Assembly (NCBI GenBank): GCA_036877525.1
Contig: JAZGTH010000013.1
Location: forward strand, 10,776,001 to 10,840,000
Direction: 5' to 3'
DNA from: Chromobotia macracanthus
Lineage: Eukaryota > Chordata > Actinopteri > Cypriniformes > Botiidae
DNA: 64,000 nt
A program made the position numbers and the translations under genes. The notes under the pieces were generated by a model. That model saw nothing but the letters and a program-made list of their open reading frames with translations, searched no databases and was not told the DNA's origin. How positions within the stretch are numbered: the first letter of the stretch is position 1; each line of letters opens with the position of its first letter. Positions 26,101 to 38,100 of the stretch are shown here, one piece after another.

Positions 26101-29100
26101 CTGAGCTTTGTCATCTGTGGGCCACACCACTGAGCAGCAGAGCAGACCGATGAAAACAGAATGGAAGAGAACCGTTGTTGAAATTTGACTTGTTGAATTT
26201 AATGCAGCACAAGGAGTTTGGGATGTTTAATGAACTGATATTGGTTTTTGAAAATTTAAGAGAGAATCATGTGAAAGCTGTCAAGAATGTCATATTTTAC
26301 ACTAGAATCACATGAATTAAATTATATTTTGACTGAAAAAATTAAGCCTAAGTTCACAAACATTTGATTTTTTGCATTGTGATTATTTTTAAAACTGCTA
26401 AGCATATTATGCTAAAATCTTAGGCATAATTATTACAGTAAGGCAGACTTACCGTATGGATGCAGAAAATATGATTATTCATAACAAATTCATAAAACAG
26501 CATATTATGCAACATTATGAGTTAAAACAATAAATTAGAATAAATTAAATTAATAATTATCAAACAGATTTCTAAATGCTGAATAATACACATTCAAAGC
26601 CTAGGCGGCAAGGTGGCGTAAAAACTAAACTCTTGATTACACCCCTAAATAACATTATCCTTTTGACTTCTGAGTTTTTGTTTGGGATGCAGCCTGTTTT
26701 GCATTTTCGAATTACTCAAGCAGTCTTGCCCTCTGATATTGCTGTATCTACTGTTGTATAAATAGTACATCTCTACTTGTTGGTCCATTTGTACATTGAT
26801 GCATATTAAATCATCATGCCATCCATCCCTAAAGAGGGTAATTAGTAAAAACATGTTGTTTGCATACAGTTTAAATCATTTTTTTAAAAAGGAATGTGAT
26901 TTAGAAAAAGATATTTGTCAGTGTCAGTTAGCGCTTCTAGGTAAAGTACCTTTTTCATAAAATTTTATTTTATTTGACTCCTCTCTATTGTCATGGGATC
27001 ACACAATATGTCAGTCAGTAAGACACTGCATTTAAAGTCACTGTTGACCCCTCATATACGTAATTCGTCCTGTAAATGGATGAAGACTGGTTTAATGAGC
27101 TCCCATGATATGTTGACAATGAATCATTTCATTTCATGTTAGTGGTTAATCAATCAGCAACATCCCACACTCCCTACCCCATGTCTAAATTACAATGGCT
27201 GTGAGTCAAAGCCCCCCAGTTGCTAAATGTCAGGAATAAATTATCAGTCTCCTGATGCCCGTGGCTGTTGGTAGAGTGGCAGAACTTTAGCTTTATTTAA
27301 CCAGGCAAGTTTGATTTTTATTTATTCACCCTCTGCTTAAACGCTCACTCTAAAGCCCTCTATTCAAAATGCCCAGTCTGCTCTGATTGGCCAGTTGGCT
27401 CATTATGTTGTGATTGGTAAAACCAAACGCCGTATTCCTTGCCTCTGTACTAGCTTTGATTGGGGTGGCCCAAACTAGCTGCTAGGTGGGAATTATGTCA
27501 GCCTTAAGGTAACAATATATAACGAGCGTACAGGTGATCAGATGTGCTTCTTAGGGCACACAAATCAAATCTATTTGTGTTAATAAACAAACAGATGGAA
27601 CTCAGGAAACAAGGGTCTCATGACGTGTTTTTAAAAGTTGAGCTATTTTCAACTTGACACTTGACATCTTAATGCGTTGCTAATGGAGTAGGGAAAACAG
27701 TGCCTGGTAGGATGCAACTGCCAAATATGTCCGTTTAACAATTAAAAAAATAAAGCTGTGCTCTTCAATAGGGTAGATAAATCAAAGATGTTCAAAAAAT
27801 AGACAGGCTAAAAATGTGTAACATTTGTCACATAAAACAATAACAACCCTCATACTTATAGGTGGAGACTTGTGCATGATATGTCATGGAATATGCATGA
27901 TACTGCACCATTTAAAGTGCAGAATGGGTTTAAAAACAGTTTAGATTTATTTATACTAAACTAGCTGGCTTTGGTAAAATAATGGACAAAAAACATTGAG
28001 CTGCCAAAACAAAGTTGACATGTGTCTGTCCAAAGAATTGTCTGTATTAGTTTAAAAATATGGTAATTAAATTCAAAGCTGATAGTGGGATACAATTATT
28101 TAACTGTGTTAAATTTAACTGTTTCAGCAACTGACTGCAGTTACTATGGGCAGAATATTTGAGGCAGAGTAGCCAAGACAGTTTTATTATTTTTTTTGCA
28201 ATATTCAGAATTGGATGCAATTGTATGATGTAGCTTAATTGGCAGATGGATATCTATTTTGCAAATAAACTGGCAGAGTGATACATATTTTGCAAATAAA
28301 CTGGTGTCAGACCAAACAAGGTTCCACATTTAATAGCAGTATATTTTCCATTAAAATACCAGTTTTTAAAATAGTTCCACAGTCTTTATGTTGATATTGT
28401 ACATTTTCTCATCATTACCGCAGTAACTTGACTGAACTGTGCACTGTCTCTGTTCTGTAGTGTTGTGGCTAAGGAGGCCAATGGCAGGTTCTGGGACAAC
28501 CTCCACCATGTGGGCCTGCCGGATGGCATTGAAATCCGATCTCTCTGCGATGAGTCGGGTAAGGTAACATTAAGAGATTTACCAGTGTACAGAGAGTGAT
28601 AGAAATAAAAGATGTGATAGAAATTAGAAAGATGTGATAAAAAAAGTGATAGAAATTGAAGATTTCAGTTATATAAAACATTGAAGACCGCTTATATAAA
28701 GAAACCAAGGCTTTCAGTCTGAAAGCATTTAATGATTGTTCAAGTCAGTTTTTTAGTGATTGCACTGTAGATGATTTGTGCTATTTTTCTTCTGAGCACA
28801 CAAAATAGATATTGGACAGAATGTCCAAGCTTCTGTTTACAATACAAGGATAGCAGATTGTGATTTATACTACCAAGCAAGGGGCAAAAAGCATACATAA
28901 ATATATGTGCCTGCACTTGTGGATGTGCATGTTTGATGTAATTGACTGCAATCTGCATCGGCTCTGGCATTTCAGGAAGTGATGCAATTTAAAATGCAAC
29001 CACAAATTAGATTGGTATGGGGAAGATTTTCAGTAAATAGCTTTCACACAGCTATGTAGCTAGATAACATGACTAAACAAGACTTATCATCATACAAGTT

Positions 29101-32100
29101 CTATGGCCTTTTTTATGTTGCTCGTTTTTCTTTTTTGAGCTTGCCAGTATAAATCACAATCCACTTTCATTGAAAAACCCAAACTCTAATGTTCTGCCTA
29201 ACATTTGTGGTAGAACATCCATTTGTGTTTCACAGAAGAATGAACTGAATTAATGATGGCAAGATATTCACTTTATGGTTACATATTCCTTAAAAGGTCC
29301 TATGCTACCTTCTAATGCCTTTCTTGTGCCCACAGGTCAGTGTTGGGCCCATCAAAGTTGTGTGTTGTGGTCAAATTGTGTGTGTCAAGCGGAGGATCAA
29401 TCACTGCTAAATGTGGACAAAGCCATCCACTCAGGGAGCACAGAGGTAAGCTTGGCTTTAACTGGCCTGCATCGTGGCTGTAACATTGGAAAACTCATGA
29501 ATAATGACTGTAAACCATATGCAAATATTACGTCACCTTCCAGAGTATTTGAAAGGTTATGCAAATAAGGGTTAAAATGCTCAGCTCACTTTTAATGGCT
29601 GTGCCATTAAAGGAGTGCGGCTCCTTTAGTTGATTGACCATAATGTGTTGCTTTATTTTAAGTTTGTCTATGACAGCTGTCTTTTTCAGAATGTGTCTGT
29701 AGGTTTTAACATTTATGTCTCTCTCTTAGTGCAGACAGAAAGATCAGTGTGTTTGAGATGTTCCCTAGCAGGAAATGCTAGTGGTAATTAATTTAACCAG
29801 CAAGGTTAACCACTACCTTAGTCAACCATCTCCCCCAGAGAGATTATGCTTAATATTTGCATTTGTTCATTTTGCAGACACTTTAATCCCAAGCATTAAA
29901 TTATTATTTTTATTACACCATATATATTTCACAGTATAAAAGCTATAGCAGAGTTTGTATGCTCTATAATCTCCCCTTCCCTATACTGTACTGCCCAGCT
30001 GTCATAGTGCCCAGAAAACATTCTCTGGGAGCTCTATGAGCTGTTTAATGTCATTTTAACTAATTTTAACACATTAACTTGCCGTAGTTCTGGGGTTCTG
30101 CATATACCTGTGCTAGTGTGTTACTCTTTCTAAAGCGAGTGGAGCTGGAGGATGGCTGCTAAAGGTTGCCGCTGATCAGTTGTGAAAGAGAAAAGGTCAC
30201 AATAATCATCCGTAATGGCATCAGCTTCAGCACTTCATTCACTTCCTCATCCTAGCGACCCCCTTTGATTGCATTCCATAATAGTGCTTTGCCATTTGAT
30301 CTGGAATAAGTGGCAGTGCTACATTTAGTGTTAAATGCCAGTTTTGGAAATACATAAATGCATGTGAACCTGCTTATGGGTAGCACATCTAATTGGCCTG
30401 GTTTTCTGAGTGGAGATTACCTCGGACACAGCATTAGATGAATGCACATAAATAACGTTTTGCCACAAGATGCATTGAGATTTATTTGCTGTGGGCACAG
30501 AACTCTGTAAAGTGCAAAGCTAAAAGTGCAGTTAGCAAGAAGTGGAGGGCAGCTTTAGCCAGAAAAGGGTTTTATTGTTTAGAGTCTAAACTTAGTCTCA
30601 GATGCATATATTAAAATTTAAATAAAGACAGAAATAAAGATAGATGCAAATAAGAAATTTGGTCTTGGAATTGTATGAGAAAGTTCATATTGAAATCTGA
30701 CAAATTAGTTATTAAAGAGATATTGCGTGTAGTTGTCTTTGCTATAGATTAGTAGCAATTTAGATTAGTAGCTGCATTTAGTGTTAAATGGCAGTTTGGA
30801 GTTGTATGAATGCGCATTGAACATGCTTACGTGCCTCTGATTAGCTGGTTAAGATTTGTTTGCTGTGGGTGCAGAACGACATGCAAAACTAAATGTGCAG
30901 TTCACAAGATGCAGAGAGCAGCTGTAAAGCTGACGGCTGACAGTGTGTCAGGTCTGCACTTATTCCAGTGTTGGTTGACATTTAGTGGACAGCTGGTTTC
31001 AGAGCAACCCATTAGTATGACAGACAGTCAGAGAATTTGAACAGAATGATCCAAATGGGAAAAAAGAGAATTGGCCTACTGCTGTTATGAGAATAAATAA
31101 GTTAAAAAATGTTCAAATGTTGAACAATGAATTTACAGCAATTAATATCAAATTGTACCTATAATTAGACAGTGTAATTATTGCACCTGACACATTATTA
31201 AACCTTTGTAGTGTCACTATTAGTTATATCACCTGGCATTAATGCCACTATAGAGGTAGGATTTGTGACCTTTATGCAATCACCCTTTTTGACTTACCCT
31301 GAATATTTATTAGGTCATCACCTAATCACTGTAAAGAGACAAGTTGGCAAGAAAGATTCAGTATTTTGCAGGGCTGCCAAGGTGATGAAGTTGTTTTTGT
31401 AAACATAAATTATTATGGTGTGCTATCTGAATGTGTTCTAGCTTTATTATTGCTAGTAAAAGGCAAAAAAGTAAAGTTTACTTGCCATATGCCGCAAAAA
31501 TTTACATTTTAACCTAGTATAATCAATGCTTGCAATACTATCACGATCAGTATACGTCTGTGTAAGCAAGAATTTAACCATGGTCACATATTTACATAGA
31601 AAACAGCAAATTTCGCAATTCTGCATTTAAAACCAAATTTTTAAGTTTGCATGCCATAAAATGCATGTACAGATCAGTGTATGGATGTAAGCTCTTTAGA
31701 AGGTTTGGAAAATGATCTTTGGAAGATGGCATGGCTCTTGGGTTCGATCTCTGGCCGCTTTATTAGGTACACCTTGCTAGTACTGGGTTGGACCCCTTCT
31801 GCCTTCAGAACTGCCTTAATTCTTCATGGCATAGATTCAACAAGGTGTTGGAAACATTCCTCAGAGATTTTGGTCCATATTGACATGATAGCATCATGCA
31901 TGATTTGTTGGCTGCACATCCATGATGCAAATCTCCCGTTCCACCACATCCCAAAGGTGCTCTATTGGACTGAGATATGGTGACTGTGGAGGCCATGGAC
32001 ATGGTCAGCAACAATACTCAGGTAGGCTGTGGCGTTTTAACGATGCTCAATTGGTACTAAGGGGTCCAAAGTGTGCCAAGCAAATATCCCCCACACTATT

Positions 32101-35100
32101 ACACCACCACCACCAGCCTGAACCGTTGAGTCAAGGCAGGATGGATCCATGCTTTCATGTTCTTTACGCCAAATTCTGACCCTACCATGCAAATGTTTTT
32201 GCAGAAATTGAGACTCATCAGACCAGGCAACGTTTTTCCAATCTTCTATTGTCCAATTTTAGTGAGCCTGTGTGAATTGTAGCCTCCGTTTCCATTTCCA
32301 GGAGTGGCACCCAGTGTGGTCTTCTGCTGCTGTAGCCCATCTGTTTCAAGGTTCGACGTGTTGTGCATTTAGAGATGGTATTCTGATATATAAATAGAAA
32401 CATGAACGTAAAAGGTTCACTTTACTTTTGAACCCTGGATAATATAATGAGAGTATAGTGAGAATAATATGAAAGTATGATAAACAATCCCAGCATCTCT
32501 CAGTATTCTCTGTTGTCTGTGGTGGATTAGTAGCTTGATGGCATAATTACAGTTCAGTCGATCTGTCATCATTGTAGTTTATGTCACAGCTTTCGCTGTT
32601 AGTCTGACCACAGGCAGCTTTGATGTCTTATTTTGTGTAGGTTCTTCTGCTTTAATTGTAGTTGCCAGGCATTTACATGCTGATTATGCGATGAGTAGTT
32701 AATGCGTATATGGTTTAAGTTATGTCTTTTATGACGGAAGACTGTGTTGAAGTAATTGATGGCCCTTCTTTGTTAACATGTTTTATTGTCCAAACTGCAT
32801 TGCCGGTGTATTATGAAATGTATACCTCTTTTCTTTTATAGCATTGTGCATATTGTAAGCGCCTTGGAGCATCCATCAAGTGCTGTGAGGAGGGGTGTTA
32901 TCGCTCATACCATTATCCCTGCGCTGGGGCCGCTGGCACCTTTCAGGACTTCAGGAGGCGTTCTGTCTTGTGCCCAGAGCACATTCAGTTAGCTGTCAAC
33001 AAATGTGAGACTCAGTAAACCCCCTTTCTTTTCAAGTAATGTGTGCAGCTAATCGTTCACAATAAGATCAGGAAAGTGCATTAAAGAAGTAAATAGGGTC
33101 AATTTTGACTTGATGTTGGCTTTAAGGAGAAGCACTCTCACTCTCTTACAGATGAAAAGGAAGCAAACTGTGTATTGTGTGACAGCCCAGGGGATCTCCT
33201 GGACCAGCTGTTTTGCACCAGCTGTGGGTTGCACTACCACGGCATGTGTCTGGACATCAGTGTCACTCCTCTGAAGAGGGCAGGCTGGCAGTGTCCAGAG
33301 TGTAAAGTCTGTCAGACATGCAAGTGAGTCACTGCCAAGCCCTGCCTTTCCACACATCGTTTTCTGTGCATATTACTGATGAATATATGTAGTAATCCTT
33401 AATAGTTCTTCTTTATGAGCTTGTATATTTTTGTTGCATGGTGATATTTCAATAATCTTAATGTGTATTCACTATCAAAACACATTTATAAACTTTTTAA
33501 AACTGTTTCTGTTGTGGGCATTTAAATATGGGCCTGTTAATTTGTGAACAGCAATTAAATTAGTGGTACAAAAGTATAATTGATTTTTGTCCCTCAGGGA
33601 GCCTGGAGAAGATTCTAAGATGCTAGTTTGTGATATGTGCGACAAAGGCTATCACACTTTCTGCTTACAGCCAGCTATGGATTCTATCCCCACCAACGGC
33701 TGGAGGTGTAAGGTATGACATCCCTGAAATACCTAACACAGTTTCTTCTAGAGATGCACAAATTAATTGGCTATCGATGCAAGCAAGAATTCACACACAT
33801 AACTGAATTTCTCACAACTGATATTATAAATTGCTGCACATAGGAATTCACACAACAATCATGAGTGCATATTCATCAACAGAAACTGTTAATGCTTTTA
33901 CTCATTGCCAAAATTATAGTGACAACCTTAACTGTTTTTTGTTTATTCCAAAATGTGAATTTTGATCTGTACAGTGTGGTGCATTTAAATGCTTGTGGTG
34001 CATTTAAAAGGTTGATATAAAGGGGCTTTATAAAAAAAAATTACATTCTGATTACAACATTGGTAATGGCCTTCAGTTTCCTGATTGGTGCGCTTGTATT
34101 TTCTTCAGTGTAATACAGTAGAGCTAATCACAGTTATGCTCTTGTAGAATTGCCGTGTGTGTGTGCAGTGTGGCACACACAGCAGTGAACACTGGCACCA
34201 CAACAGCCTTCTGTGCCAAAACTGTGTAGATCAAGACACCAGCCTCAGCTGCCTATGTCCTGGTGATGTAGATCCTGACGTCCTCAAAAACTTGCTTTCC
34301 TGCCGGCACTGCAAAAGGTACATTTCCATAGCAGACCTGGCCTTAAAGCAGTACTGTTAAGGAAATTGTTAAAAAGTGGTGCACCAATGGTTTCCCCTTT
34401 TCATTTCAGGTGGTTCAGGAGGCAGTGTGAACAACCAGTTGAAGGCCACACACATGCCCAGTCCAAAGAAGATCATTTATGTCCCATCTGTAGAAGTGCT
34501 GGCTTTGAATCAGGTTCTGCACGCACAGCTTTGAAAGCAGCCCAGGAGGAGATTCAGTCGCAAATGGAGGTTGAAAAAGATGCACAGCCAGTTTCGTCAA
34601 ATGAAGATCCTGAACCTGCCAAAGTTGAAGGCTCAGAACCTCTCCACCTTGACAGTGAGATGACAAGTGAAGAAGTGGATATGACTGAAAAACAAGTGAC
34701 TGGTAAGACTTGTGTTGCACGGTATACAGATACTAGAAAAATACGGAAATCAAAAAGGATCGTCAACCCTTTAGGTGTTATAAAGTGCATGCACATGTTT
34801 GTTAAAGTGGAGAGTAGGCCAAAGTATCCCATAGGCCCATATGCCTCAGATGTGACTGGATTAGTCTGTTATGGTCTGCTGGAAAGGGCTATTTGAAACT
34901 CACCCTATGTAATGCATAAACGTTTTGAATGTGATGCTTATCATGTGATCCATGTTGTTTCCATATCATCTCCCTTGAAGAGATTATTTAACCTCTCTGG
35001 TGGGCATAGTCACCACTCTATTTGCAGATAAACATGCCAGAAGCGTTTTGTTGCATTTATATTACAATAGAGATGTAAAAGTATGCATAGTCCCAGACCA

Positions 35101-38100
35101 AAAAAGGGAGTGTTGTGAGCAACCCTTTCCGCCAAGATAAAAGTTTGATGAAAAGTTGCTTGGATCCCTTTTAAAGGGAAAAGAGTTTTAATGAATCAAG
35201 TGTTGTTCTGCATCAGCACCAACTCCTCCTTTGGTCCTCATGTTGGTTTATGGTTTGTTTTTATTGCCCTACGTATCCTGCACTAGAGTGACTATTCCTT
35301 TTGAAAACGGAAGACCGTATTACTTTACTGACTTTATATTCCTCTGTGCTAGAGGAATCTTCATACTCCTGAAAATTTCCTCTGTGTGTAATACAGTTGT
35401 GTAAAACTGTTGTGATCAAACAGCGTTGGGCGTGTGGTACGTTAACACCCCGTTCTCACAGTATAAATTCCCACAGTGTGAGTAACTCAATTCCCCAATT
35501 TTACTCAATTTTAGGGGTCCTGTTGCCCACAAGTCCTTAACAGCAAAGGGTGAAAATCTCAGGGTGGAGACTGACATAGGGCTGAGTTCACATGCTGAGT
35601 TTATGGTTATTTAGAGGGCCACAAGGTGGCTTGGACATGTGTGCCTGCATAGACTGTATACTGTAGCTGTGGGTTTGCAAGATTAGGAATGGAAAGAATT
35701 CAGATGAGAATTGATTTGAGACTGTTTTCAAACCAGTTACATTCTATCCTGCTTCTCCTGCCTCCATAGGTCTCTTGTAAAATTGGCGTGTACTGCAGTA
35801 TATTTGCATTTTAAATGTGTGTATCACTATGAGTACTTAGGTACAGTTTGCTGCTGAGGTATTGTTATCTTACATTTACCATCAAAGCTATACATGTAGA
35901 GAACATCACTTAATCTGCTTAGTACATCTACTTCAGTTGCATTGCAAAGAACGAAGCAAAAATGCTCTCTAAAGCATGTTATTTCAAAACCAGCAACTAT
36001 TAGGGGTTCACTGCTTGAAGTTACACAGAATCATATTAATATTAATTGTGAACCACATTGGAGTCAACATGACCATTTCAATGTGATTGTGAAAGTTTGT
36101 ATAGCACAGTTCAGTGGAGATTGTTTTGTGGTCCTGACGCAATGTAGTTTGCAATGTATGCTTTGCTAAGAAGTCATTGATGGAGCTCCTAAAAACAACA
36201 AACGTAAAGTGCTGCATCTGAATGCACATGCAAAGACAGTGTTCACAGTTCTTACAATTGTAAAGGCACAGCAAAAGCACATTTCAGACAGAAGTTTTTG
36301 TCACGAAAACAAACATTTTTACAATGTATTATATATTAACATTAAATAACACTGTGACTCCCGTACATATGTCCAGTTAAATTTTAACATTGACTAGGAC
36401 TAATAGTGTATTATCCATAATAATCAGTATGTCTGATAATAAATAGAGGCTGTTACCCAGAAGTGAATTTATGCAGCATTACAGGTCATTAGCAAGTATA
36501 GCTGTTCCTGTAATTTAAAAAGATGTGCTGAATATCAGAAAGAGGTCTTACCACAGTCTCATGTCTTGTCTCTGTTGTAGCAGTCACAGGTCTAGATGTA
36601 GATCTAACAGAATTATATCAGTGCTCAGATTAGATAGAAAATCACTCTCTAAGTACTGAACTTCACATGGAGCTAAGCTGATGTCAGCAACACTGGACAG
36701 ATTTTTTTTTTTGGATGACTGGTTATGTGCTGCTGGAGGAGATATGAGATTACTTAAAAAGGTCCATAGCATCAATGGATCAGAGTGTCCGGGGCATTTT
36801 TCTGCGTAAATTTGTTGGTTCATATATTGAGGAAGCAGCAGTATAAACAATTAGATAATAATGGCATAATAATGATAATAACAATTAGACAATAAAGGCT
36901 TAAAAAATTCAAGAGTAAAATAAAACACTGTTTTAGTGATTCTGGAGCCACAAAGCCAACTTCAACAAATCAAAAATTGGCCCTAATAAGAGGCGTGGTT
37001 TACCGCTGTCACACTTTCCCCTGCACTTTTCTACCCTGTTGAGATATTTTCCAGTCTTGTAATTGTTTCCAGTAGTGCTTGGGGCAGTTTGGATTGCATA
37101 AGATGAGGTTATGTATTGACTCAAATCTTCTTTCCTTCTAGAAATTGGTGCAGATGCTATTAGTGATTTAGCTGAGCCAGAAGCCACTGAGACCTCACGA
37201 AAAAGCACAGAAAATGAAAGAACATTAGGTACCAAATCTGCCTTCTCTCACTTTACTGATGCATACAAGTCTGATATTATTCAACTGTAACCAACATATC
37301 GTTTATGTGACAGTGGATAAAAGCATTGCATATAAGTCAGTACATGTATATCGTTCGGACTAAATTGTAATTAGTTTAAGCCCTATTGAAAACTATCATA
37401 AAAATCTTGTCACAGCTGTGACAGCACATTCTGTAATAATTCACCAAGTTGCTCTATTACTTGGCAACCAGAAACAGCCTGCAGTTGCACTAATGAACTG
37501 TACACAATTCACTTTGCATCATTGTAAATCCTTGTAAAGTTATTTTTAAAGCTCTTCTGTTATTGACACCTATCTTACCTCTTGCTTTTGCAGTCATGTC
37601 TCCTCAGGAGACAAAACTTCCAGAGGATTCAGAGCCACATCAGCGGAAACAGGCTTGTGCTCCAGAGATATTCACAGTCCAGCAGCTCATGACATCCTCT
37701 GAAACTGAGAAACCTCCAGAGGTGTCAGCTAAACTCTGTAAAAACATCTCCCAGCATGAGGTTGACAGCAAGTCCTGCCAGGAGGAGCAGAAAACCAACC
37801 AGCCACCCACCAAAGAGCCAACCCCAGCCTCAGAGTCCCATACGGAAGAACCCATGGAGGCTTCCTTAATGGAGGAAGCTTCTACAAAGGTGCATGGAGT
37901 TTTTGTAGAGCCTGAGGTTAGTGCTGCTAAGGATATTGCAGAAGTTCAAAAAGAGGAGGCTGAGAAAATGGATGTCGCAGTGTGGAAGCACGACACAATT
38001 CCTGAGAGTCACGTGGAGGAGATGGACATTGATGGTGATGAGCGAAGTTTGGCCAAGCTGAGCTCTTTGGTGGAGGAGAGGACATCTTTAAAGGAGTCCC

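Larger units (their letters stand above)
29446..32841 (+). other. kmt2c: Intron 7
   Basis: It contains a diverged duplicated non-coding block (30314-30560 and 30765-30945) and a Tc1-like remnant (31748-32385). The remaining sequence is AT-rich without supported exons. Confidence 0.6.

Noticed and set aside
31681..31983. A 100-codon + strand frame in intron 7
   Set aside because: It is antisense to a degraded Tc1-like transposase.
34703..34896. Continuation of the exon 12 frame by 64 codons
   Set aside because: The extra residues have no likeness to KMT2C, and the donor at 34703 gives the phase required by exon 13.
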